From Deinococcus sp. KSM4-11 (GTDB lineage: Bacteria; Deinococcota; Deinococci; Deinococcales; Deinococcaceae), in NCBI RefSeq assembly GCF_004801415.1, contig NZ_SSNX01000003.1, forward strand, positions 310,001-374,000: a stretch of 64,000 nt of DNA, in the 5' to 3' direction. The notes below the pieces were generated by a model. It saw nothing but the letters and a program-made list of their open reading frames with translations, ran no database searches and had not been told where the DNA came from. Each line of letters starts with the position of its first letter. Within the stretch, counting starts at the first letter, position 1. Of this stretch, positions 30,772 to 38,888 are shown in pieces. Made by a program: the position numbers and the translations under genes.

Positions 30772-31980
30772 TCACAGGGGAATGATCAGCTCGGCGAGGC
30801 CACGGGGGTAGAGACTGAGACGCTCACTTCCGTCCGCCGTGACCAGCACCGTATCGGAGTGTCGGAAGCCGGCCAGACCGGGAACGTACAGGCCCGGCTC
30901 GATGGAGAAGATCATGCCCGGCTCGATGACGGTGTGGTCGTCGAGGTCGAGGAACGGGTGCTCGTGGCCCTCCAGGCCGAAGGCGTGCCCGGTGTGATGC
31001 CGCACCAGCCGGGTCATGTCGAGGGTGTCCTCGATGTACCCGCGTACGTCGGCCTCGACCTGCGCGCAGGTGCGGCCGGGACGCAGTGCGGAGAGGCCGG
31101 CGTCCTGCGCGCCGAGCATGGCGGCGAAGTACCGCTCGAAGTCAGGGGTGGGGTTGCCCACGTGCATGGTGCGCTCGAGCTCGCTCTCGTAGCCGCCCAC
31201 GACGCCGTAGGCACCGGTGACGAGGACGTCTCCCGGCTCCACGCCCACGTTGCGGTGCAGGCCGTGCGGGTGGGCAGTGTTGGCGCCGCCGATGAACATG
31301 GTGTTGGCGGGCAGTCCCTCGCGGGACTTGGGCACGTAGCGGTCGCCGAGCGCCGCCAGCATCTCACGGGTCGCCTGGAGGCTGGCGGTGTGCGACACGA
31401 CGAGTTCGTTGACGCCCGGCGCGATGGCGTCCTGCATCAGCCGGTGGGCGTGGTCGCCCCAGCGGCATGCTTCACGGATCAGGGCGATCTCCGCCGGGCT
31501 CTTGACCATGCGCTGGTCATCAATGAGGGCCAGGCCGTCCGCGACCGGCTGCCCGAGCAGCGCGGAGAGCGCCGGCCCCCGGTACCCCCAGCGGTTCTCG
31601 TAGCCGTCGTGGTCGGCGGCGATGCGCCCCTGTGTGTGGTGGGCGCGCAGATGGTCGGCCAGCACGCTCAGCGGGTGACGCCCGCTGCCGCCACCCGGAT
31701 ATTCGGGGTAGGTCAGGGGCGAGGGCAGATCCGGGCACTGGTGGGCGAAGTGGTCGCCCTCCAGTTCGGGCAGCAGCACGGTCACGTCGCCCGTGGCGGT
31801 CAGCACCACGCCGACCGGCCGCTCCGTGGCCGCGAAGTGGAAGCCCGTGAGGTACGCGACGCGCACCGGGCCGAACACGCAGATGACGTCGAGCTCCGCG
31901 CCGTGCAGCCGCGCCGCGAGCCGTTCGCGCCGCTGGGCGTGTTCCGCCCGCGTGATTTCCAGTCGGGTCGCCGCCGTCAT
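30772..31980 (-). CDS. M24-fold (Xaa-Pro peptidase/creatinase-like) protein
   Basis: A 402-residue protein with the two-domain pita-bread architecture of the M24 family: a creatinase-type N-terminal domain to about residue 150, then the catalytic fold with HHTGHAFGLEGHEHPFLD and FSIEPGLYV. In metal-dependent members the first two ligands are aspartates in a DAGxxxxGYxSDxTRT pattern. Here the segment reads VTGAYGVVGGYESELERT, so the first Asp is Thr and the second is Glu. That makes a metal-free creatinase-like hydrolase or an altered metal site possible. Its ATG overlaps the stop of the IclR gene. It is the last gene of the leftward arm of the catabolic island. Confidence 0.88.
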   Translation of the reverse strand: MTAATRLEITRAEHAQRRERLAARLHGAELDVICVFGPVRVAYLTGFHFAATERPVGVVLTATGDVTVLLPELEGDHFAHQCPDLPSPLTYPEYPGGGSGRHPLSVLADHLRAHHTQGRIAADHDGYENRWGYRGPALSALLGQPVADGLALIDDQRMVKSPAEIALIREACRWGDHAHRLMQDAIAPGVNELVVSHTASLQATREMLAALGDRYVPKSREGLPANTMFIGGANTAHPHGLHRNVGVEPGDVLVTGAYGVVGGYESELERTMHVGNPTPDFERYFAAMLGAQDAGLSALRPGRTCAQVEADVRGYIEDTLDMTRLVRHHTGHAFGLEGHEHPFLDLDDHTVIEPGMIFSIEPGLYVPGLAGFRHSDTVLVTADGSERLSLYPRGLAELIIPL

Positions 31981-32765
31981 GTGCGGTGCGCCTCGGGCTC
32001 GTCCTGGGGTTGCAGGATCAGTTCACTCGCGGCGCGGTCGGCCACCTGCTGCACGCAGGAGGCGAGTTCCGGCACGCGTTCCCGCAGCACGCGGCCGCTG
32101 GAGCCGGCGATGCCCACCGCCGCGATGACCTTGCCGGCGCCGTTGAGGATCGGCGCGGACAGGCAGCGCACGCCGATCTCGCGTTCCTCGTCATCCACGG
32201 CGTAGCCCTGCTCGCGCACGACCTGGAGGGCCGCGTCGAGGTCGTCGGCGCTGGTGATCGTGTGCGGCGTCCGGGGCCGCAGGCCGGTCTTGTGGATGAT
32301 GTCGCTGACCCGGGCGGGCGGCAGGTCGGCCAGGAACAGCTTGCCCACGTCGCTGCAGTACAGCGGCGCGATGGAGCCCGGCGTGGTGAACATGCGCACC
32401 ATGCTCAGGGGCTCGAGCTGGCTGAGGTACATGGCGCTGGTGCCGTAGAGCTCGGCCAGGTGGGCGGTCTCCCCGGTCAGGTCGACGAGGTCCTGCAGGT
32501 AGGGCCGCACGCGCCGCACCAGGTCGTACCGCAGGTACAGCGACCGACTGATCTCGACGATCTCCGGGCCGATGTCGTAGCGCTTGGTGCTGTGATCCTG
32601 GTGGATGTACCCGTTGGCCGTCAGGGTCTGCACGATGCGGTGGATGGTGCTGGGGGCGAGGCCGGCGGCCTGGGAGAGTTCGGCGATGCTCAGGGGCCGC
32701 TGGGCGTCCACGATGGTGTTGATGAGGGTCAGGGCGCGCTCGATGCTCTGGACGTTTTCACTCAT
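31977..32765 (-). CDS. IclR family transcriptional regulator
   Basis: A 262-residue IclR-type regulator. The N-terminal winged helix (SIERALTLINTIVDAQRPLSIAELSQAAGLAPSTIHRIVQTLTANGYI) is followed by the GAF-like ligand domain (about 80-250) with ETAHLAEL, SAPILNGAGKVIAAVGIAG and related landmarks. It sits between a DUF885 gene and an M24-fold gene in one operon, 12 bp after the former and overlapping the latter. It very likely controls this operon and the divergent transporter/catabolic operon through the paired TTCCGCATCGTGGAA-type sites at 34003-34052. The effector is probably the transported compound or a breakdown product. Confidence 0.92.
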   Translation of the reverse strand: MSENVQSIERALTLINTIVDAQRPLSIAELSQAAGLAPSTIHRIVQTLTANGYIHQDHSTKRYDIGPEIVEISRSLYLRYDLVRRVRPYLQDLVDLTGETAHLAELYGTSAMYLSQLEPLSMVRMFTTPGSIAPLYCSDVGKLFLADLPPARVSDIIHKTGLRPRTPHTITSADDLDAALQVVREQGYAVDDEEREIGVRCLSAPILNGAGKVIAAVGIAGSSGRVLRERVPELASCVQQVADRAASELILQPQDEPEAHRT

Positions 32766-32777
32766 GTCGGCTCGACC

Positions 32778-33974
32778 TCAGGCCTGGAACATCATGAGGC
32801 TCCGCGGCGAGTGCATCTGGCCGTACAGGGTCTCGATGAAGGCCGCCCGCTGCTCCGGACGGATCCGTTCGCGCACCGAGCGCACGGCCTCGTCGCCGTG
32901 CCAGTACGAGGCGATGAAGGGCCCCCGGAAGCTGTAGCTGGCAAAACGGATGCGGCCGTCGATCCACACGGGCTGCCCGAAGCTGGAGGCCTCCAGGAAC
33001 GCGCGCACCCGCTCCTCGCTCCAGCCCGCGCCCATCTGGTACCACGCGGCGCTGGTGGCGGTCGAGGATCTCAGGCGCCGCAGCGTCATGTGAATGGCGT
33101 CGTTGGTGTCCTCGACCCAGTCGATCAGGTGCACGCCCTGGTCGCCGATGCCCTCCTGCACGCAGCCGGTGACGGCGTTGGCGGTGCACAGCAGGACGTC
33201 GGCGGTGCTCTCGCCGCGCTCGGCCGCGCTCTTGGTGTACAGGAGCTGCGTCGAGTGGCCGGGGAACACCTCATGGCACACCAGGTGCTTGAGGGCCGAG
33301 CGCGTGAAGTTCAGGTCGACGTTCAGATCCATCTGCCCGGCGTTGAAGTTGCAGCGGGCGGTGAAGGGCACGCCGCGCACCTCGTTCAGCGCCATGGTGT
33401 AGTCGCCGGTGGGGTAGATCAGGGCGTCGGTGCGGCTCTGCGCCTCGCGCATCAGGGCCGTGAAGGTCGCCCCGAGCTCGCCTGCCGCGATGGCCCCGTC
33501 GGCTTCCCAGCGGTGGACGCGCTCGCCGAGGGTGCCCTCGCGGTACCCGGCCTGCTGCAGCAGCGTGTCGATGGTGGCCTGCAGGTCGTGGATCACGTCG
33601 TCACTGACCGGCTCGGCCGGCACGCCGACGAGCTGCTCGAGCTTCTCCTTGAAACTCAGTTCCTCACCCTCGAAGAGCCGGGCGGCCGTGCGCAACGACC
33701 GCAGCATGTCTTCCAGGAAGGCGCGCCGCGGGCCGGCACCGAGCTGGAGCGTGGCACTGTCGAGGGCGGCCAGCTCGGTGTGCACCTCTTCCCAGTCCTG
33801 GTAGGCCGGCGCCGGTACCAGATCCTGGCCGAGATAGATCGGGACGAGCCCCTCGCTGTCCAGCACGCCGTGGCCGCGGGAGAGCCGGCGCTCGAGCTGA
33901 TCCATGCCGATGGTGAGCGCCGTGAGTCGCTGGCCGAGTTCCTGATCCTGAACCGTGATGTCTTGCGTGGGCAT
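32778..33974 (-). CDS. DUF885 family putative metallopeptidase (HExxPGH intact)
   Basis: A 398-residue DUF885 protein. It contains the zinc-binding signature HEVFPGH (in LKHLVCHEVFPGHSTQLLY) with the catalytic glutamate intact, followed by a long helical region and the VQEGIGDQ segment that may supply the third ligand. DUF885 proteins are predicted cytoplasmic metallopeptidases or hydrolases. The start at 33974 has a strong GGAGGAGG site; the frame upstream to 34022 runs into the operator region. It is the first gene of the leftward arm (DUF885-IclR-M24). It is shorter than the second DUF885 protein in the opposite arm, which lacks this intact motif. Confidence 0.85.
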   Translation of the reverse strand: MPTQDITVQDQELGQRLTALTIGMDQLERRLSRGHGVLDSEGLVPIYLGQDLVPAPAYQDWEEVHTELAALDSATLQLGAGPRRAFLEDMLRSLRTAARLFEGEELSFKEKLEQLVGVPAEPVSDDVIHDLQATIDTLLQQAGYREGTLGERVHRWEADGAIAAGELGATFTALMREAQSRTDALIYPTGDYTMALNEVRGVPFTARCNFNAGQMDLNVDLNFTRSALKHLVCHEVFPGHSTQLLYTKSAAERGESTADVLLCTANAVTGCVQEGIGDQGVHLIDWVEDTNDAIHMTLRRLRSSTATSAAWYQMGAGWSEERVRAFLEASSFGQPVWIDGRIRFASYSFRGPFIASYWHGDEAVRSVRERIRPEQRAAFIETLYGQMHSPRSLMMFQA

Positions 33975-34002
33975 TGTGACCTCCTCCGAGAGCGTAGCGC
34001 AA

Positions 34003-34052
34003 ATTCCGCATCGTGGAACCATAGACCCAGCCCGCCATTCCGCATCGTGAAA
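34003..34052. promoter_or_regulatory. Two IclR-type operator repeats
   Basis: ATTCCGCATCGTGGAA (34003-34018) and ATTCCGCATCGTGAAA (34037-34052) are 34 bp apart. The first contains the imperfect palindrome TTCC-N7-GGAA expected of an IclR dimer site. They lie between the divergent starts at 33974 and 34171 and upstream of the rightward -35 element. A related sequence, ATTCCGCATCCCGAA, recurs inside the next gene at 34196-34210 and may be an auxiliary site or chance. Confidence 0.7.
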
Positions 34053-34071
34053 TCAGTCACGCATTTTGCTG

Positions 34072-34100
34072 TTGACTTGCTCTGGTACAGTCCTTACAAT
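34072..34100 (+). promoter_or_regulatory. Canonical sigma-70-type promoter of the transport operon
   Basis: TTGACT (34072-34077) and TACAAT (34095-34100) are separated by exactly 17 bases. This is the best consensus promoter in the window. It is followed by a leader of about 60 bases and a GGAGG ribosome site before the ATG at 34171. The IclR-type repeats lie just upstream. Confidence 0.85.
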
Positions 34101-34170
34101 CCAGGCGTTCAACAAGAATTGCGTCGGCCCAGTGGAGATTGATCATCACCCCGTTTATGGAGGTTGCATC

Positions 34171-35790
34171 ATGACTCGGAACATCCGTACCCCGCATTCC
34201 GCATCCCGAAACGTCCTCCGCACCGCTGTCGCGAGCCTCATTCTGCTAGGCGGAATGGCAGCCGCGCAGCAGCGTGGCGGCACCCTCACGGTCGGCCTCG
34301 GCTACGACATCGACACCCTGAACGTGTACTCCACCGGCTTCCTCGGCGACGTCCAGGCGGCCGTCGTCGAGGGTCTGGTCGCGCCCGACGCCAAGGCGAA
34401 CTACGTTCCGGTGCTGGCCACGCAGGTGCCCACCGTGCGCAACGGCGGCATCAAGATCGCGCCGGACGGCAAGACCATGACCGTCACGTACCGCCTGCGC
34501 CCCGGCTTGAAGTGGTCGGACGGCGTGCCCATGACCTCCGAGGACGTGAAATTCACGTGGGAAGCGGTCAAGAACCCCAAGTTCATCGCGGAGAGCAAGG
34601 ACGGCACCGAGGACATCTCCTCGATCGACACGCCCAACGCCACCACCGTCGTCGTGAACTACAAGCGCGTCGCCCCGGACTTCATGAGCACGCTGTTCAC
34701 CTTCGGGATCTTCCCCAAGCACACGCTCGACGGCAAGGATCTGAACACCGACGCCTACAACGAAAAACCGCTCGGCACCGGCCCCTTCATGGTCAAGGAA
34801 TTCAAGCGCGGCCAGTACGTGATCCTGGAACGCAACCCGTACTACTGGCGCAAGGACAGCAAGGGCGTGCAGCTCCCGTACCTCGACGGCATGATCTTCA
34901 AGATCATTCCCGACAGCAACACGCTGGTCACGCAGGTGCGCACCGGTGAAGTGCAGCTCGCCTACGGCATTCCCTACTCGCAGGTCACGCAGCTCGACGG
35001 CGTGCCCGGCGTGAAGATCGTCAAGAACAACGTCCTGAGCTGGCAGCACCTGGACTTCAACCTCAAGACCATCGACGCCTTCAAGGATGTCAACGTCCGC
35101 AAGGCCTTCGCCTACGCGATCAACAAGGCGGCCGTGAGCAAGGCGCTGGGCGGCTACCCCACGCCGATCAACACCGTGGTCGTGCCGGTGTTCTCCTACA
35201 CCAACCCCGCCGTGCCCAAGTACGACTACAACCTCGCGCGCGCCCAGCAGCTGCTCGACGCGGCCGGGTGGAAGGTCGGCTCCGACGGCGTGCGCGCCAA
35301 GGATGGCAAGCGCCTGAGCTTCAAGATCATGGCGCAGGCCGGCCGCTCCACCGACGAGGACGCCGAGCAGGTCATCATCGCGTCCCTGAAGCAGGCGGGC
35401 ATCGAACTCCAGCCCGACAACAAGTCCGGCGTGGCCTTCCGCGACGCGCGCTACAAGGGCAACTACGACCTGTTCTACGGCGGCTGGATCACCTCGGCCG
35501 ATCCCACCTACAGCGTGTTCTTCGGCAGCAAGGGCGTGAACAACGGCCAGGGCTACGCCAGCGCCAAGATCGACGCGCTCTTGGCCCGCGCCGAGAGCAC
35601 CCTCGACCCGGCGCAGCGCACCGCCGCCCTGCGCGAGTTCCAGACGGAACTCATGACGGATCTGCCCAGCATTCCCGTGACCAGCAACCCCTCGATGATC
35701 GCCGTGACGGAGAAGCTCGGCGGGTTTGTGCCCAACCCGACGAACATGACCAACTTCGTGAACACCAGCGGCTGGTACCTGAACAAGTGA
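34171..35790 (+). CDS. ABC transporter substrate-binding protein, family 5 (DppA/OppA-like)
   Basis: A 539-residue extracytoplasmic solute receptor. A signal peptide (RNVLRTAVASLILLGGMAAA, cleaved near AAAQQ) precedes a family-5 binding fold with LTVGLGYDIDTLN, YRLRPGLKWSDGVPMTSEDVKFTWE, PLGTGPFMVKEFKRGQYVILERNPYYW and VRKAFAYAINKAAV. It has no lipobox cysteine, so it is probably periplasmic or loosely surface-bound. This family takes up di- and oligopeptides, opines and related compounds. It is the first gene of an operon with two permeases; no ATPase genes (DppD/DppF type) are in the operon, so they must be encoded elsewhere. Expression is probably set by the adjacent IclR regulator. Confidence 0.94.
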   Translation: MTRNIRTPHSASRNVLRTAVASLILLGGMAAAQQRGGTLTVGLGYDIDTLNVYSTGFLGDVQAAVVEGLVAPDAKANYVPVLATQVPTVRNGGIKIAPDGKTMTVTYRLRPGLKWSDGVPMTSEDVKFTWEAVKNPKFIAESKDGTEDISSIDTPNATTVVVNYKRVAPDFMSTLFTFGIFPKHTLDGKDLNTDAYNEKPLGTGPFMVKEFKRGQYVILERNPYYWRKDSKGVQLPYLDGMIFKIIPDSNTLVTQVRTGEVQLAYGIPYSQVTQLDGVPGVKIVKNNVLSWQHLDFNLKTIDAFKDVNVRKAFAYAINKAAVSKALGGYPTPINTVVVPVFSYTNPAVPKYDYNLARAQQLLDAAGWKVGSDGVRAKDGKRLSFKIMAQAGRSTDEDAEQVIIASLKQAGIELQPDNKSGVAFRDARYKGNYDLFYGGWITSADPTYSVFFGSKGVNNGQGYASAKIDALLARAESTLDPAQRTAALREFQTELMTDLPSIPVTSNPSMIAVTEKLGGFVPNPTNMTNFVNTSGWYLNK

Positions 35791-35830
35791 GGGCGGGCGG
35801 GTCATGCCCGCCCCTCCATTCGGAGTTCCT

Positions 35831-36784
35831 GTGAACGCGACTCACCTCCTCAAACGGCTCCTCGGGACGCTCCCCCTGCTGCTCGGGGTGTCGCTCCTGC
35901 TGTTCGGCGTGCTGCACCTGGCGCCCGGGGGGCCGCTCGACGTCTACGCCGACAATCCCTCGGTGAGCCCCGAGGCGCTCGCGCAGATGCGGACGGCCTT
36001 CGGGCTCGACCAGCCGCTGCCCGTGCAGTACGTGTCGTGGGTCACCGCGTTCTTCACCGGCGAGTGGGGCTACTCCATCCGCACGGCGCGGCCGGTCACG
36101 CAGGAGATCGCCGAGCGGATCGTGCCGACCCTGATCCTGGGCGGCACCAGCTTCGTGCTCTCGCTGCTGATCGCGCTGCCGCTCGGCATCGTGAGCGCCG
36201 TGCGCCGTTACAGCGGCGTGGACTACGTGATCACCTTCCTGTCGTTCCTGGGCGTGAGCATGCCGGTGTTCTGGCTGGCGCTGATGCTCCAGCTGCTGTT
36301 CGCCGTGCAGTGGAGAATCCTGCCCTCGGCCGGTATCCAGACCATCGGCAGCAACTCGGTGCTCGACCTGATCCACCACCTGATCCTGCCCGCATGCATC
36401 CTGGCGTTCGCGTCGGTCGCGGGCTGGAGCCGCTACATGCGCTCGAGCATGGTCGAGGTCCTGGGCCAGGATTACGTCCGGACCGCCCGCGCCAAGGGCC
36501 TCACCACCAGCCGGGTGGTCTACCACCACGCGCTGCGCAACGCCCTGATTCCCATCATCACCGTGGTTGCGCTGGACTTCGCGACCATCCTGTCCGGCGC
36601 GGTCATCACCGAGACGATCTTCGCGTGGCCCGGCATCGGGCGGCTGTTCATCGAGAGCATGAACGGCCGCGACTACCCGGTGCTGATGGCCCTGATGATG
36701 GCCGGTTCCTTCGCCCTGATCCTGAGCAACCTCCTCGCCGACCTCGCCTACGCGGCGGTCGATCCCCGGATCCGCTATGAGTGA
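35831..36784 (+). CDS. ABC transporter permease, DppB type
   Basis: A 317-residue inner-membrane permease with six helices. It has the N-terminal family motif LLGVSLLLFGVLHLAPGGPLDVYADNP and the EAA-type loop MVEVLGQDYVRTARAKGLTTSRVVYHHALRNALIPI, which contacts the ATPase. The GTG at 35831 follows GGAG by about five bases and gives the expected N-terminus; the ATG at 35804 is less likely. It pairs with the DppC-type gene it overlaps by eight bases. Confidence 0.93.
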   Translation: MNATHLLKRLLGTLPLLLGVSLLLFGVLHLAPGGPLDVYADNPSVSPEALAQMRTAFGLDQPLPVQYVSWVTAFFTGEWGYSIRTARPVTQEIAERIVPTLILGGTSFVLSLLIALPLGIVSAVRRYSGVDYVITFLSFLGVSMPVFWLALMLQLLFAVQWRILPSAGIQTIGSNSVLDLIHHLILPACILAFASVAGWSRYMRSSMVEVLGQDYVRTARAKGLTTSRVVYHHALRNALIPIITVVALDFATILSGAVITETIFAWPGIGRLFIESMNGRDYPVLMALMMAGSFALILSNLLADLAYAAVDPRIRYE

Positions 36785-37658
36785 CGCCACCCTGCCCACC
36801 ACCCAGCGCCGGGCGGCCGACACGCCCTGGCGGCTGTTCGTGCGGCGCTTCCTGCGGCACCGGCTGGCGGTGACCGGCCTGGTGGTGCTGTGCATCCTCG
36901 GGCTGCTGGCCGTGTTCGCACCGCAGATCGCGCCCTACGCCTTCGACGGCCAGGATCTCAGCATCATGGGTCAGCCGCAGCCGCCCAGCCGCGCCCACCT
37001 GATGGGCACGGATCAGCTCGGCCGGGACGCCTTCACGCGCGTCCTGTACGGCGCCCGCGTGTCGCTGGCCGTCGGCCTGGCGAGCGCCCTGCTCGCCACC
37101 CTGGTCGGCACCCTGATCGGCTCACTCGCCGGCTACTACCGGGGCGTGGTCGACAGCGTCCTGATGCGCCTGACCGACGTGGTGCTGTGCATCCCGCTGC
37201 TGCCGCTGGTCATCCTGCTCTCCGGCATGCTGCGCCCCAACGTGGCGCTGCTGGTCACCATCATCGGCATCCTCGGCTGGATGGGCACCGCGCGGCTCGT
37301 GCGCGGCCAGTTCCTGAGCCTGCGCGAGCGCGAGTTCGTCGAGGCGTCGCGCGCGCTGGGCGGCAGCAACAACCGCATCATGTTCCGCCACATCCTGCCC
37401 AACGCCCTCGGGCCGATCATCGTCGCCACCACGCTCGCGGTGGGCAGCGGGATCATGCTCGAATCCGCCCTGTCGTTCCTGGGCCTGGGCGTGCAGCCGC
37501 CCACTCCGACGTGGGGCAACCTGCTGAACTACGCCAGCCAGTGGCTCCAGAGCGCGCCGTGGCTGGCCCTGTTTCCCGGACTGCTGATCCTGATCACCGT
37601 TCTGGCCGTGAACTTTCTCGGCGACGGCCTGCGCGACGCACTCGACCCGCGCAGCTGA
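36777..37658 (+). CDS. ABC transporter permease, DppC type
   Basis: A 293-residue permease partner of the DppB-type protein. It shows the DppC N-terminal helix (RHRLAVTGLVVLCILGLLAVFAPQIAPY), LMGTDQLGRDAFTRVLYGARVSL, and the EAA loop FLSLREREFVEASRALGGSNNRIMFRHILPNALGPI. The ATG at 36777 lies inside the upstream gene's end, implying coupled translation. Together with the binding protein this forms a dipeptide/opine-type importer that lacks its own ATPases here. Confidence 0.93.
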   Translation: MSDATLPTTQRRAADTPWRLFVRRFLRHRLAVTGLVVLCILGLLAVFAPQIAPYAFDGQDLSIMGQPQPPSRAHLMGTDQLGRDAFTRVLYGARVSLAVGLASALLATLVGTLIGSLAGYYRGVVDSVLMRLTDVVLCIPLLPLVILLSGMLRPNVALLVTIIGILGWMGTARLVRGQFLSLREREFVEASRALGGSNNRIMFRHILPNALGPIIVATTLAVGSGIMLESALSFLGLGVQPPTPTWGNLLNYASQWLQSAPWLALFPGLLILITVLAVNFLGDGLRDALDPRS

Positions 37659-37668
37659 GTATCTCGAT

Positions 37669-37686
37669 GTTGATCTTCAGATCAAC
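37669..37686. terminator. GTTGATC-TTCA-GATCAAC hairpin after the permease gene
   Basis: A perfect 7-bp stem with a 4-base loop lies 11 bases after the DppC-type stop codon. An A-run follows at 37705-37710 but no immediate T-run, so it may be a partial terminator, an RNA-stability element or an attenuator between the transport and enzyme halves of the operon. Confidence 0.45.
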
Positions 37687-37708
37687 CGAGTGAAGCGAGT
37701 ATCGAAAA

Positions 37709-37781
37709 AAGTACGTTGCAGCGGAAATGGAGAGTTTCCGGAGCTGTTCCGGAAACTCGCAATGGGAGCTGCAATGTACTT
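37709..37781. repeat. Nested palindromic element upstream of the enzyme genes
   Basis: An outer pair AAGTACGTTGCAGC (37709-37722) and GCTGCAATGTACTT (37768-37781) matches at 13 of 14 positions, the exception being a G-U-capable pair. Inside it a perfect 11-bp inverted repeat, GAGTTTCCGGA (37732-37742) and TCCGGAAACTC (37748-37758), encloses a 5-base loop. The roughly 73-base unit lies 27 bases before the next start codon. It resembles a REP/MITE-like palindrome or a structured leader. No second copy was noticed in the window. Confidence 0.7.
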
Positions 37782-37808
37782 AGCCCCCCACCCTGTACAG
37801 GAGCACAC

Positions 37809-38888
37809 ATGAAGATCACCATCATCGGCGCAGGCGCCATCGGCGGACTTGCCGGCGCCTGGATGACCCAGGCCGGGCACGACGTGACGCTGGTCGACCG
37901 CTGGGCCGAGCACATCGATGCCCTCAAGCGTGACGGCCTGCGCGTGGACGGCGTGCGCGGCGAGCGGCACTTCGACGTGAAGGCGCTGCACCCCCACGAA
38001 CTTCAGGGTCCGCTGGAGGCCGTGCTGATCGCCACGAAGTCGCAGCACGCCCTGGACGCGCTGGAAAGCGTGCTGCCGCACTTCGGGCCGGACACCTTTG
38101 TCGTGTCCTACCAGAACGGCTTCAACGAGCCGGATCTCATCGCGCGCCTGGAAGCGGCCGGGCTGGGCGGCAAGGAGCGCGTGATGGGCTCCATTCCCAA
38201 TTACGGCGGCGCGCTGGTCGATCCCGGCTACATCGAGTTCGTGCACGAGGGCCCCATCCAGCTCGGCGAGATGACCGGCGAGCGCACGCCCCGCCTGGCG
38301 GAACTCGCCGCCGCGCTGGGCGCCCTGACCGAGGTGCAGCTCAGCGACAACATCTGGGGCCAGATCTGGGCCAAGGAGGTCTACAGCGCCCAGGTGGTGT
38401 TCAGCGCCCTGGCCGACGCGCCCGTGACCGAGACGCTGGGCGTGGAACGCTACGCCCGCGTGGCCGGGGCCGTGGTGCGCGAGGCGCTGGAGATCGCCGA
38501 GGCCAGCGGTATCACGGTCGAGGCCTTCGACTTCTTCGACCCCGCGAACTACAAGCCCCAGACGCCCGAGGACACCGAGAAGCTGCTGGCGAACATCCGG
38601 CACGCCATCTGGCTGCTGAAAAAAGACCAGAAACCGGACGCGCACCAGTTCAAGAAGAAGGGCTCGGGCATCTGGTGGGACATCGTGTACCGCCACCGTC
38701 CCTCCGAGGTGCGCTCCTCGAACGGCAAGCTGGTCGCCTATGCCGAGAAGGCCGGCGCCGACTCGCGCCTGAACGCGAAGCTGTGCGAGATGATCTACGA
38801 GATCGAGGACGGCAAACGCCCGCTGGGCTTCCAGAACTACGACGAACTCGAGGGCTACGTCCAGAGCCTCGGCAAGGCGCTGCCGTGA
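37809..38888 (+). CDS. Ketopantoate reductase-like (PanE/ApbA) dehydrogenase
   Basis: A 359-residue NAD(P)-dependent dehydrogenase of the PanE/ApbA family. The Rossmann motif ITIIGAGAIGGLAGAWMTQAGHDVTLVDR starts at residue 3, ATKSQHALDALE and VSYQNGFNE follow, and the helical C-terminal domain contains ISDNIW-like LSDNIWGQIWAKEVY with the catalytic lysine. It is longer than typical PanE and sits in a catabolic operon, so the substrate is probably a 2-oxo/2-hydroxy acid or opine-like compound rather than ketopantoate. AGGAG precedes the ATG at 37809. Its stop overlaps the GTG of the next gene. Confidence 0.87.
   Translation: MKITIIGAGAIGGLAGAWMTQAGHDVTLVDRWAEHIDALKRDGLRVDGVRGERHFDVKALHPHELQGPLEAVLIATKSQHALDALESVLPHFGPDTFVVSYQNGFNEPDLIARLEAAGLGGKERVMGSIPNYGGALVDPGYIEFVHEGPIQLGEMTGERTPRLAELAAALGALTEVQLSDNIWGQIWAKEVYSAQVVFSALADAPVTETLGVERYARVAGAVVREALEIAEASGITVEAFDFFDPANYKPQTPEDTEKLLANIRHAIWLLKKDQKPDAHQFKKKGSGIWWDIVYRHRPSEVRSSNGKLVAYAEKAGADSRLNAKLCEMIYEIEDGKRPLGFQNYDELEGYVQSLGKALP

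Noticed and set aside
30484..32205. 573-codon plus-strand frame across the M24/IclR genes
   Set aside because: It is the antisense shadow of two recognisable genes; its sequence is rich in Gly/Val/Arg/His without any family match.
31986..34142. 718-codon plus-strand frame opposite IclR and DUF885
   Set aside because: Shadow of two genes with clear domain motifs on the other strand.
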